DNA of 64,000 bases from NCBI GenBank assembly GCA_963971225.1, contig OZ020269.1, positions 40,383,264 through 40,447,263 on the forward strand, given 5' to 3'. The notes below the pieces were generated by a model. The model had not been told where the DNA came from. It made no database searches and was given only the letters and a program-made list of their open reading frames with translations. A program made the translations under genes and the position numbers. The stretch is from Melieria omissa (Eukaryota; Arthropoda; Insecta; Diptera; Ulidiidae). This document shows positions 9,049 to 18,852 of this stretch, one piece after another (position 1 is the stretch's first letter; each line of letters opens with the position of its first letter).

Positions 9049-11233
9049 TGAAACCCTACGTGATTGAGGGTGGAAACCCTACGGGATTGAGGGTGGCAAT
9101 CACGGGTGGCGGGAAGGTTATTTCGAAGAGCGGGTTCAGTATGCATATGGCGATTTGATACCTCTGTGGCACATGTCAAAAGCGAAGAAGTGGGTACTGG
9201 ACCGCTTAATACCCAACTGAATACTGTATGCTGAGCAAGTAAGCTGCCGCATACATTCCAGTGAATACCTTCGAGCATGATCTGCGGAATGAGATCACTG
9301 CCAATCACTATATCGATCTGCGCTGTCGCGAAGGGGTTTGGATCAGCGAGATCTAGCATGGCAAAATTTTTCAAATTAGGGGGATTTATATGAGAAGGTG
9401 GGAGCAATTTCGTAAGCTCTTGGAGCACGATAGCTTGCACGGGGAGTTTCGTGCTAGTTTGAGGGACTGCCAAAGTCAAGAGGCATGTATGATTGGCATT
9501 TTGCACAATCTGGCCACCCATGCCCGAGATTTGGAAGGGGGATTTCTCGATTGGCAATTTGAGGCGTTTCTGGACCTTCGATGAAATGAAGGTGCGCTGA
9601 GAGGTTTGGTCGATCAACGCTCGAATTTTAAACAACTTTCCTGCGTGCTCAATAGACACCAGTGCCGTAGGCAGAAGGGATTGGGTGCCATTAATGGAGT
9701 GGAGAGTTTGTACTTTGGGCGTACTTTGCCTGGAAGATGTGCGGGGTTGCGCATCTGAAAGGGGGGAATGAGTAACGGAGTTGTTATGCGATCGTTTTGG
9801 AGCTGTTGCGACCTGTGGAGTGGTCGAATGTGACCAGTTAGGACTTTGAGAGGGTTGCGCATTGCCTTTGGGAAATGAAGCATGAAATGATGCTTCTTTT
9901 GGCAATATACGCACGTAAAATTGCTTGTACAATTCTCAAGAAGGTGAGATGTAGCCAGGCAATTTACGCAGAGATTGTGCTTCTTAACGTATTTTAATCG
10001 ACTCTGGAGGGTAAGTCCTTTGAAGCTCTGGCAAGTCCGTATGGGATGATTTGCGTTGCAGAGTTTGCACTCGAAGTCCTTTTTTACTTGAGTGTAATAA
10101 TTTAGGGATTAGTGTGGCCGATTTGGGAGGACATTGGAAGTCGAGGGTTGTGATTTCGGCTTAGAAGGGCGAATGTTTTGCAGCCGTTCAACTACCTCGT
10201 ATCTGCTGGTCAGGAACTCATCCAATTACGACCAGGGTGGCAGATCCTTCCGGGATGTCAATGATTGCTCCCATAAAGCAAGTGTCTCTTGGGGCAATTT
10301 GGTAGAGCATATAGGTATATAAACTATCAGCGGATCCCAACTGTCTGTATCTACGGCCTGGGAATTTAGTATTGACAGACAATTGTTTATAGTGTTATGA
10401 ATCCGCTGTAGTGCCTCACTAGTTTCGGTGTGGGCAGGAGCGATATTCAAGAGGGATCTAATTTGAGTGTCAACGAGCGTTTATTTTCGAAGCGGGATCT
10501 TAGGGCTTCCCACGCGAGTCCGAAATTCTCATCGGTTAATGCATATTGCTTTACAATAGCACCGGCTTTGCCTTGCGTTTTGTATCGGAGGTGATACAAT
10601 TTTTGGGCTGGAGTGAGGTGGGGGTGGTTAATGTAAACCGCAGTAAACATGTCCCGGAAGGACGGCCACTGTTCATAGCCCCCGAAAAAGGTTTCGGTAT
10701 CACAAGGCGGAACTTGTAGGCAAATATAGGGGATATTTGCTGGTTCTAGGGGTCGAACCGGTTCCATATGCGCAGCGGGCTCGGGGGACTGAGTTTGGAG
10801 CATCTCAATGATGTCCAACATCTGAGCCATGCACAACTCATACTGGTCTGTGCAGGCGTCGATTTTTTGCCTAGCCGACTCTTTGAAAAAGTCGGGCTGG
10901 CTGCTGTCTTCAGCAATGAAGACTGCCTCATGTGCGCGCAAAAGCCTCTCCCATTGGGCTTGCAAACTTTTTTGCTTAATTTCGACCAGAGATTTGGTCA
11001 AATCCTGTGGGAGCCGATGAAAATTTTGTGCATAGTTGCACGAGTCTATCGGACTCAAAAATTAATTTGGCAACACTGGGATCGGTTGCCTTGGGACTAG
11101 GGAGCTTGGAGCGAGTGTTTGGTGGCTCCCGAGTGACAGGAACTGTCAAACGTGCGTTAGATGGCTTCGTATATCTGGAGGAAGGAGTCTCCATTGTGAC
11201 TAGTTGGCGTTTAGGGGATCGCTCAACAGGCAT
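9049..11233 (-). pseudogene. BEL gag-protease, copy B (full 5' end)
   Basis: Gag starts at ATG 11231-11233 (PVERSPKRQLVTMET...), shifts frame near 11025, and continues through the Gag core shared with copy A (TFFGGYEQWPSF, ~10710). A 4-bp deletion near 10478 and a 4-bp GTAT insertion near 10313 are private to this copy. Shared defects are the TAA between Gag and the zinc knuckles (~10110), the frameshift at ~9870 and DQTSQ in the protease. The protease frame then runs into the hAT at 9040. Function of the intact family product: capsid/nucleocapsid and processing protease of the retrotransposon particle; this copy cannot make it. Confidence 0.87.
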
Positions 11234-11557
11234 TTTGTTTAAAAACGCTCGACAGAGGGTAAAAAATTTGAATAAATATAAGTGTGGGATATTGGGAAAT
11301 AGACGTAAAGTCTAACCGCGTCCGCGCGACCGATAATTGAGTATGGGAAGAATTCGTTAGTACTCTCTGTCGAGTAAAAAAGTCTACAACCGTGTGTGTA
11401 AATGTATAACGAAATGTATATGTATATGGGAAACAATTAAATTTTTTGTAAATGTGAATGGGTATTTATTATAATAAATAGAAATGTGTTTGTATGTGGG
11501 AATTGGGAATGTATGTTAAAATTATTATAGTACAACAAATGTGTAGTCAAATGTATA
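11234..11557 (-). other. BEL untranslated leader, gag-proximal part
   Basis: AT-rich leader between the Gag start and the first inserted MITE; several TATATGT/TGTATA simple repeats, no ORF of interest. Confidence 0.5.
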
Positions 11558-11561
11558 TTAA

Positions 11562-11786
11562 CACTTTCGTGTCCGCTCTCTGTGCAGTTTAACTAAAACC
11601 TATTGCCGCTTTGTTTACGTATGCCGTTGCGTTGGAGCCGCTATTTTTAATTTATTTTTTAATTAATTCATTAATTACTAAATTAATTTTTTAATCAAAC
11701 AATAGGCATAAAATGTAAAAATACGTGAATGGCTCCTAGGTTTGTTAGGCACAAAACCTAAAAATACGTGATCGGACACGAAAGTG
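11562..11786. mobile_element. piggyBac-type MITE, 225 bp
   Basis: Ends cactttcgtgtccg and cggacacgaaagtg are perfect inverted repeats, each bordered by TTAA (11558-11561, 11787-11790). A TTAA target is diagnostic of piggyBac-like elements. No coding capacity; internal sequence is very AT-rich. Confidence 0.85.
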
Positions 11787-12414
11787 TTAAATGTGTTTTT
11801 ATTTGTGAAAAAGTGATTTTATTTGGGATGTGAATGTGAATATACACGTATGTATGTGTATGTGTATAAATATGTGTGTATATTAGGGCGGGTCAAATTG
11901 TATGGAACGATTTTTTTTATGAAGCGTATAGCAAAAACGTAATCTATAGCTGATTCTGAGAAATTTTGCTCAAGAGACCATAGCTCTAAGTCGGATTTGG
12001 AGCCCCCCAAAATTTCAAAATAGATTGAATTAAAAATGTAAAAATAGTGTTTTTTGTTGAAACCTTGAAAATGTTGATTTTTTCAGATCGATTTTCCTAC
12101 AAAAAGGAGTTCGAAAACAAAAACATTGATCGTAATAAAAGTTGTTGGAAATTATCTGAACTTTCATAATCTGCAAAAAAAAAAAATTATCGAAAAAAAT
12201 CGAAGAAAATTCGGAATTTATTAGTTAAAAGTTCATTTTTGGCTATTTTTCGACAAAAAATTCCTAATATGTCTACTAAAAATAAAAAAAAATATTGGTA
12301 TCAATACAGATTCTGAAAGGTGATAAAAATACCTTTCAAACAAGCCCAGATTGAGAAATCTACTATAACTCTATCCGATTTTATGACGAATTAAATTAAA
12401 TTATTCTATGTATA

Positions 12415-13355
12415 CCTTGTGACCGAAAAGTTTCCGGAAATTTTAAATAAAACGCAAAATTCTTAATCTTCATCAATATTTATTTTATCTCTTTCAAAAT
12501 ATGCTCCATTAGAAGCGATACACATATGCCAACGTTTCTTCCAATCGTCAAAACAAATTTTGTATAGGCGCTTTCCGGTATGGCTTTGAGTTCCCTCTGC
12601 GAATTCTGTTTTACGTCTTCTATGGATTCAAAACGCGTTCCTCTGAGTTTGGGAAACAGGAAAAAGTCACACGGTGCAAGATCAGGTGAATACGGTGGCT
12701 GTTCGATGGTATTTATTGAATGTTTGGCCTTAAAATCGTTGATAATGTTGGCCCGGTGCGAGGGAGCATTATCGTCATGAAAAATCCATGAATTATCCTT
12801 CCACAATTGAGGCCGTTTACGGCGGATATTTTCACGCAAACGTCTTAAAACAGTCAAATAATAGTCTTTACCGACTATAGTCTTTGTCCTTCAGGGACGA
12901 ATTCATGATGCACCACACCACGAATATCGAAGAAAACAATCAGCATTACCTTGATTTTCGAGCGACTTTGGCGTGGTTTTTTCGGTTTCGGCTCGTCTTT
13001 TCCTCTCCATTCCGATGATTGTTGGCTTGTTTGCATGTCGTACTCGTAGACCCATGTCTCGTCACCAGTTATGATGCGTTCCATGAAAGTTGGATCGGAA
13101 TTGGCACGATCAAGCATGTCCAAAGAGACCTGTTCACGGTACTCATTTTGAAGAAAATTCTCAACAAAATCGCAACGCACTACAGAGGTGAACTGGTTTC
13201 AACAGCTGCCGTAAACAAACTGTCTGACAGATCGCGCTCATTTTTGGCATAGTAATTAAGGACAGTGCTACCAACCTACAGAAACTTAAAATATCGAAAA
13301 ATATACAGCGCGCGAATTTTAAATGAGAATTTCCGGAAACTTTTCGGTTACAATG
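12415..13355 (-). mobile_element. mariner element, internally deleted, 941 bp
   Basis: Terminal repeats with shared core gaccgaaaagtttccgg (left; right end has a one-base variant) flank a minus-strand transposase and are bordered by TA at 12413-12414 and 13356-13357. About 350 bp shorter than a typical mariner, the loss being in the N-terminal transposase part. Nested in the palindrome 11886-13494. Confidence 0.88.
12480..13250 (-). pseudogene. mariner transposase (DD34D), N-terminus lost, frameshifted
   Basis: From 13180 the minus strand reads NFLQNEYREQ, then ITGDETWVYEYD (first Asp) and GVVHHEFVPEGQ; a frameshift near 12870 moves to the frame with WIFHDDNAPSH (second Asp) and PPYSPDLAPCDFFLFP (third Asp, 34 residues on), ending at 12480. 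The helix-turn-helix region is mostly gone and a stop lies near 13182. The catalytic triad is legible but not in one frame. Confidence 0.87.
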
Positions 13356-13533
13356 TATATTGAAAAATATCTATTTTGAAATTTTGGGGGCTCCAAATCC
13401 GACTTAGAGCTATGGTCTCTTGAGCAAAATTTCTCAGAATCACCTATAGATTACGTTTTTGCTATACGCGTCATAAAAAAAAATTAACCCGCGCTAGTGT
13501 ATATATATAAATATTTGTATATATATGTATATA

Positions 13534-15173
13534 CAGCTGCGGTCAAAATAATAGTAGTACGCATACAACGAAAAGAAAATTAAGAAAAAATAATCTGCTT
13601 TTTTTTACAAATATTTATTTTGTATTTTTTTTAACAAGTTATATGTGTTAACAATGCAATCATAAAAGAAAACTTAAGAATTAAACTCAGTTTGGTTTGA
13701 TTTAAATTAAATGCGTCAAAAGCTCCAAAATATGGACGGTCAAAAAAATAGTAGTTCGCTTTACTTTCATAAAAATTAAGCAACAATTGTGTTTCATTTT
13801 AAAAGATTTTGTGGTTAAATAGTAATAACGTAATGTTTCTTCAAATTAATATTTAGTTGCTTGACTGTTGTTTGGCTATTACTGCAGCACAGAGCCGATG
13901 CATTGAAATAACCAAATTTTCATATCTTTCTCTAGGGGCGTGGTCTACTGCTTCTCAAAGTTGATTATTATTTAAAAGATTATTGTGAGCAACTGCTCTC
14001 TTCACGTCACACCACAAATTTTTAATTATATTGAAGTCTGGTGATTGTGCGAGCCATTCCATAACCCTAATCCTGCTTTTGCGAAGCTCCTTTCATGCGA
14101 CCTTGCTTGTATGCTTTAGGCTATAATCCTGTTGGAAGATCCAAAGCATTGGCGTTTTTTCACGGACATACGGTGGCACGATTTCCCGCAAGATTCGTAC
14201 ACATACACATCGATACATCGTTTTCTTGATCAAATAAATAGCGCCACCTCCATAAAACGTAAGACATGCTCAATAAATAAATGCATGTCTTACGTTTTAT
14301 GGAGGTGGCGCTATTTATTGGACATACGGTAGCACGATTTCCTGCAAGATTCGTACACATACACATCGATCCATCGTTTTTTTGATCAAATAAATAGCGC
14401 CACCTCCATAAAACGTAAGACATGCTGAATAAATAAATGCATGTCCTACGTTTTATGGAGTGGCGCTATTTATTTGATCAAAAAAACGATGGATCGATGT
14501 GTATGTGTACGAATTTTGCAGGAAATCGTGCTACCGTATGTCAGTGAAGAAACGCCAATGCTTTGGGTCTTCCAACAGGATTATAACCTAAAGCATACAA
14601 GAAAGGTCGCACGAAAGGAGCTTCGCAAAAGCAGGATTAGGGTTATGGAATGGCTCGCACAATCACCAGACTTCAATATAATTAAAAATTTGTGGTGTGA
14701 CGTGAAGAGAGCAGTTGCTCACAATAATCTTTTAAATAATAATCAACTTTGAGAAGCAGTAGACCACGCCCCTAGAGAAAGATATGAAAATTTGGTTATT
14801 TCAATGCATCGGCTCTGTGCTGCAGTAATAGCCAAACAACAGTCAAGCAACTAAATATTAATTTGAAGAAACATTACGTTATTACTATTTAACCACAAAA
14901 TCTTTTAAAATGAAACACAATTGTTGCTTAATTTTTATGAAAGTAAAGCGAACTACTATTTTTTTGACCGTCCATATTTTGGAGCTTTTGACGCATTTAA
15001 TTTAAATCAAACCAAACTGAGTTTAATTCTTAAGTTTTCTTTTATGTTTGCATTGTTAACACATATAACTTGTTAAAAAAAATACAAAATAAATATTTGT
15101 AAAAAAAAGCAGATTATTTTTTCTTAATTTTCTTTTCGTTGTATGCGTACTACTATTATTTTGACCGCAACTG
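13534..15173. mobile_element. palindromic Tc1-derived element (two inverted 3' halves)
   Basis: The outer ends cagctgcggtcaaaataata and its inverse are flanked by TA (13532-13533, 15174-15175). About 710-740 bases inward from each end are near-perfect reverse complements, so each arm contains the same transposase C-terminal region. The centre (14220-14490) consists of two further small hairpins built from the same gcgccacctccataaaacgt unit. This is an inverted duplication of one end of a Tc1-like element, still with matching ends and TA borders, that is, a foldback made from a Tc1 end. Confidence 0.88.
14515..14845 (+). pseudogene. Tc1-like transposase C-terminal half (right arm)
   Basis: Reads TPMLWVFQQDYN (second Asp block), KSRIRVMEWLAQSPDFNIIKNLW (SPD.N...NLW, where the usual E of NPIENLW is K) and, past a TGA at 14750, RYENLVISMHRLCAAVI. 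The Asp-34-Glu signature of Tc1 elements is thus lost at Glu. The left arm carries the same sequence on the minus strand (14150-13880). Confidence 0.83.
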
Positions 15174-15175
15174 TA

Positions 15176-16564
15176 TGTGTATGTGATTATTCGTATTAGT
15201 GTTAGTGAACAAAAATTTTTGTGTGCAAGTGGGGGAAATTTGTCCCACTGTATGCACTTGGGGTGGTAACAGATGTGCAGTGAATGAGTATGTGCAAAAA
15301 AATGAGTATGCTGCAAAAAAGGAGTAACTCGTCCCACTGTATGTGCTTTGTTTACTTCTGCTAGCGAAAAGGGGAATTGCTTAGGCAGAAGTACGAAAAT
15401 TTGATTGCACTTGGAGGCAGCAGCGGGAGTGCTTGCTGGTGGTGCGTGCGTACATCCCACAAAGCGAAACGCGAAAATGTATACAAGTGGGAGAGTGTAA
15501 TGCGCAACGCAAAAGAAGGAAAAGTTCGTGCTGTTGGATGCTGGCTGCAGTGGGAGTGTTGCTGATTTGCCTGCTTAGGTCGCACAAAGGAGAATGCGAA
15601 CAAAAAGCAGTGATCGCACAAAGGAGAATGCGAAATGGGAGCTCAGCAGCTGGAGCGCTTGCTGCTGATCTGAAGAAATATGCACAAAGTGAAAGTAGAG
15701 GAAATGTGTGCAAATTAGTGAGTGAGAGGAAAGCAGGCTGCAGCGGAAATATTTGCTGCTTTGCCTGCTTAGGTCGCACAAAGGAGAATGCGAACAAAAA
15801 GCGCAGAATTGTGTGCAGTAGCGGGATTGCTTACTGCACTGCGCTATTTTGTATATGTACAAGGGAAATGTACACAGATACCGGACAGTGTGGGGTACCA
15901 GTACGTAAAATTTGTTGACTGGATTTTTTAATGGTTTTGGGAATGGGTATATATATTTTTTTATAAATTATATGTTGTGTAAGTGTATGAGATTATATAT
16001 TTGGTAATTTTGAATAAAAATTTTTTGCTTATCTTATTGGGCCCAGTGCCCGAGAATGGGAATCTCCTCTATTTGTTGTATGTCCGCTACTGTGTTGTGC
16101 TAAGTTGTTGGCTGTTGTTGCTTGCCGTTGTTGCTGATTGTTGTGCTGCTTGTGTTCTCTTATGGGTGCGCTTGTTGTTGTTTATTTTGCTGCCTTTCTT
16201 TTGTGTGTCACTGCACTGTTCAATGTTTTGTGCTTTTTTGTTTTTAATTTCTGTAATTCGTGCACTGTTTTAACTATTTGTGGTACACTTTTTAGTTTTT
16301 TTTTTTGCTTTTCACTTTATTTAGTGTTCACTTTTGTGTTTGGTTCTTGTTTAATTGTAATTTTTTTGATTTGTTGTGTCACTTTTCACTTGTAAATTTG
16401 TTGACTCTCGTCGATGTTTGTAATGTTTGATCGTTTTGTATTTGAAATGGTTGTTTGTTCACTAATGTTCAAAGTATGTGTCACTTTACACGATTTGTAG
16501 TTACTTTGATTTTTAATTTGTTATTTATTTTAGTAATGTTTGTTTTCCGCGTCGGCACAATCGC
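15176..16564 (-). other. BEL untranslated leader, LTR-proximal part
   Basis: 1.4 kb between the primer site and the first insertion. Contains a direct repeat of about 40 bases (near 15568-15608 and 15764-15803) centred on ggtcgcacaaaggagaatgc, and T-rich stretches toward 16400. Several 60-160 aa frames cross it on both strands but resemble nothing and follow the repeats. Confidence 0.55.
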
Positions 16565-16582
16565 GAGCGGCTCGGAGGACCA
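16565..16582 (-). promoter_or_regulatory. BEL primer-binding site, tRNA-Tyr type
   Basis: Immediately after the LTR's CA end the minus strand reads tggtcctccgagccgctc. It begins with TGG (complement of the tRNA CCA end) and differs by one base from the tRNA-Tyr-type primer site known in BEL elements. This marks 16583-16829 as the true 5' LTR. Confidence 0.75.
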
Positions 16583-16829
16583 TGAACAAATTCGTCGGGG
16601 AGCGGTTATTGAAATAAGTACACGGGGTGTTCGGGTCGATTTGGGGGGTTTTTTATTCTTCGACGTGTAAATGACGAATGACAAAGATAAACAATAAACA
16701 TTGAACGAGAACAATGGCCTAAGCCGGGGAGCATAAATAGGGGAAACATCAGTACAAGAGGATAAAGAAAGGAAGGGATTAGTGGTGGGATCGACAGATC
16801 ACTGAACAATCACAGCACTCATTTAGCCA
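16583..16829 (-). repeat. BEL 5' LTR
   Basis: 247 bases, TG...CA in minus orientation, matching the LTRs at 3810 and 7095 with a few substitutions and a short indel. Followed outside by AAAAT, the same five bases that lie next to the 3' LTR. Confidence 0.88.
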
Positions 16830-16849
16830 AAAATATTAAATATTTCTAT

Positions 16850-17044
16850 TAAAATTAAACAAAAGGTATTTGAATACAGAAAAACTGCAGTTTACTATCA
16901 CCCTTCCATGTAATGGAAAAATACCATCAACAAACAAATACAATTGAAGGTTTGTGGCGTCACGCAAAACATTCAATGCTACAATACCATAAAAGCAAAA
17001 AAGGTTTAAATGGCTATTTGGCGAAATTTAAGCTTTTAAAATAA
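16850..17044 (+). pseudogene. Merlin/ISXO2-type transposase C-terminal fragment
   Basis: The frame ending at TAA 17042-17044 reads HQQTNTIEGLWRHAKHSM and then KKGLNGYLAKF. 'NTIEGLWRHAKHSM..YH' with 'GYLAKF' is the end of the IS1595/ISXO2-like DDE domain used by Merlin transposons; Glu of TIEGLW is the third catalytic residue. Everything upstream was displaced or lost next to the BEL 5' LTR at 16829, so BEL probably inserted into this element. Confidence 0.65.
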
Positions 17045-17104
17045 TGTAAAGCTAGAAATCTTTAAAAAAGTTTTTTTCATTCCGAAAGTGATGGCGAAGG
17101 TGAA

Positions 17105-17385
17105 TGCAAAATAGCTTATAAATATACAGTCGAACCTCGATAGTGAACTTCTATATAATGAAGCTCTCCGTAATGAATTAATTTCAAAGACACAGCTTTA
17201 TCCTTCTATTCTAAGTGCATTTTGATCTCCTTAAAATGAATTTCCATATAGTGAATATTTCTCTACAATGAATAAATTTTTTAGTTGAAAACTTTGCTTT
17301 CATTCGTTTTCTGTCTCCATGTTTTCCATGCTATTTTCTGTCACGCATATTAACAACACTGAAAACCAAAAAAAAGTGAAACATA
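17105..17385 (+). mobile_element. possible pogo-like terminal region
   Basis: cagtcgaacctcgatagtga followed by repeated TATA(A/G)TGAA motifs (nine-base 'tagtgaact' series) resembles the ends of pogo/Tigger-like elements. A block with the same 'tatagtgaacacc' series lies at 18612-18655. No transposase is visible, so the assignment is weak. Confidence 0.35.
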
Positions 17386-17739
17386 CACTGTGATCAATAA
17401 GTACCGGGACTGTGTATTTTAAATTTTCCGCCGTTGCCCGATGCAGGTAAAAAAACAGGCAGGCAACATTTTAAGCGCATTGGCATAAGAAATTTCGTTC
17501 CTAAGACAAAATTTCAAACAAATACGTTGATCAACAAAATTATCCATTGTAAAATGCGACGAAGTACAAAAAGTTGACTGACGCTAACAGCTGCCAAACA
17601 AAAACTAATGATGCAATCCCGCTCAAAATTTGACACAGTGTCAGTTAAGGTCCTACCGACCTAAACAAAATTTTTTACCTGCATCGGGCAACGGCGGAAA
17701 ATTTAAAATACACAGTCCCGGTACTTATTGATCATAGTG
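17386..17739. mobile_element. mariner-type MITE, 354 bp
   Basis: Terminal repeats of about 70 bases (cactgtgatcaataagtacc ... and inverse) with TA on both sides (17384-17385, 17740-17741). gatcaataagtaccgggac resembles mariner ends. Noncoding. Confidence 0.8.
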
Positions 17740-17984
17740 TATTTAGGGGAACCCCAGAAGTTAAAAATAACAACAGCATAAGAAGAAGATTGAAAATGTA
17801 ATGATTAAATTGAAAATGTCGCAGCAATGCAGCATTAGGACGAATTTCTGCTTCTCTTGATGTACTTCGAACCTTTCTGGAGATGAAGAGCAACGTAGCG
17901 TTTTTAAGTCTCTAAATTTATAAGAAGGCTTTCTTGAGGAAGAAAAGTGGAAGGGTTTAATTCAAACTAAAATACATCGTTATT

Positions 17985-18852
17985 TGAAATATATATATAT
18001 AAAAGAAAGTGGCAGTATGTGTGTGACCGCATCACGCTCAAACGGAACCGCCGATTTTCATGGGGTTTGTCTTGTTCGATTCGTATTACGTCAGTTCAGG
18101 TTCGTGTCAAAAGAAAATTCCAGAAAATCTATTGGGAAACTCGGAAAATCCATGCCATCTTTGACCGTGTATTTTGCATATTTTCAGATAATAACTTTGG
18201 AACCATAAGTCACACATCAATTAAATTCACTACGAACTTACTATTTAGTCATGTCCTGCTACAGATGGAATGGGGCGGGTATTGGACGAGGGGGGGTGTG
18301 GCACCACCCATACAAGCTAAATCTTTATAATGGAATATCTTTGAAATTGTAAGGCGCACAGCATTGAAATTTGGTATAGCGTCGACCCATAGATGAGTCA
18401 TTCTACTGGTAAGATTTGATGGACGTTGGACAAGGGGCGCGGCACATTTTTTGTGACCCAAATATTTCGCTGAACTATAAGTCGCACAGCAATGAAATTA
18501 AGTACGAACCTACCATTTATTCAAATCTTTCGACAGAGGGGATGGTGCGGGTATTGAACAAGGGGGCGTGGCATCACCTATATAACTTAAATCTATATAC
18601 AAACGTGTCTGGGTATAGTGAACACCCTATATAGTGAACACTTCAATATAGTGAACGCCCATATTTTTACATGGAGTAGCATGGGCTGAGGACAACAGCA
18701 CTGAATATGTTGGTATACAAGCGTAATCTACGAAAAAGCGGTTCAAAAGTAACTTTGTGAACGCAAGAAGCAAACGTCTATTCGCCATTTCTTTCAATAA
18801 GCATACATTAATATTTTCCTACGTGCGGGACGAAGTTCGCCGGGTCAGCTAG
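17985..18852 (+). mobile_element. Helitron-like nonautonomous element
   Basis: Ends at 18849-18852 in CTAG followed by T, preceded by a short palindrome (cgaagttcg) in gggacgaagttcgccgggtc, the typical 3' end of insect Helitrons. The 5' side starts near tatatatataaaagaaagtg. The interior contains two to three diverged ~150-base repeats with 'gggtattgga/caaggggcgtggc' and 'aagtcgcacagcaatgaaat'. No Rep/helicase coding. A related, reversed block is at 50590-50990. Confidence 0.65.

Larger units (their letters stand above)
11886..13494. mobile_element. TA-flanked inverted-repeat element hosting a mariner
   Basis: Left arm 11886-~12020 (gggcgggtcaaa ... gagcccccaaaatttca) and right arm ~13370-13494 are inverted copies about 120-130 bases long; both borders have TA (11884-11885, 13495-13496). 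The mariner at 12415-13355 lies against the right arm, so the original element was ~670 bp. No ORF of its own: a Tc1/mariner-type MITE by its TA target. Confidence 0.75.
3810..16829 (-). mobile_element. BEL/Pao LTR retrotransposon, pol-less, internally duplicated and invaded
   Basis: Whole element on the minus strand: 5' LTR 16583-16829, primer site 16565-16582, leader, gag/protease (11233 downward), no RT, RNase H or integrase, 3' LTR 3810-4052. The outermost LTR ends are flanked by the same five bases, AAAAT, at 3805-3809 and 16830-16834. A 5-bp duplication is what BEL/Pao integrases make. About 3.3 kb (part of gag, the 3' LTR and 3' flank) is repeated head to tail inside it. Later insertions: hAT 8253-9040, piggyBac MITE 11562-11786, TA palindrome 11886-13494 with a mariner within, Tc1 palindrome 13534-15173. 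Confidence 0.88.

Noticed and set aside
10768..11100. 110-residue plus-strand ORF
   Set aside because: Antisense shadow of BEL gag.
14160..14423. 87-residue ORF with internal peptide repeats
   Set aside because: Produced by the repeated hairpin units at the centre of the Tc1 palindrome.
15056..15918. Several 86-161 aa ORFs on both strands
   Set aside because: Overlap each other in the BEL leader and follow nucleotide repeats; no domain.
15983..16395. Very hydrophobic plus-strand ORFs, membrane-protein-like
   Set aside because: T-rich leader sequence; hydrophobicity comes from TTT/CTT/GTT codons.
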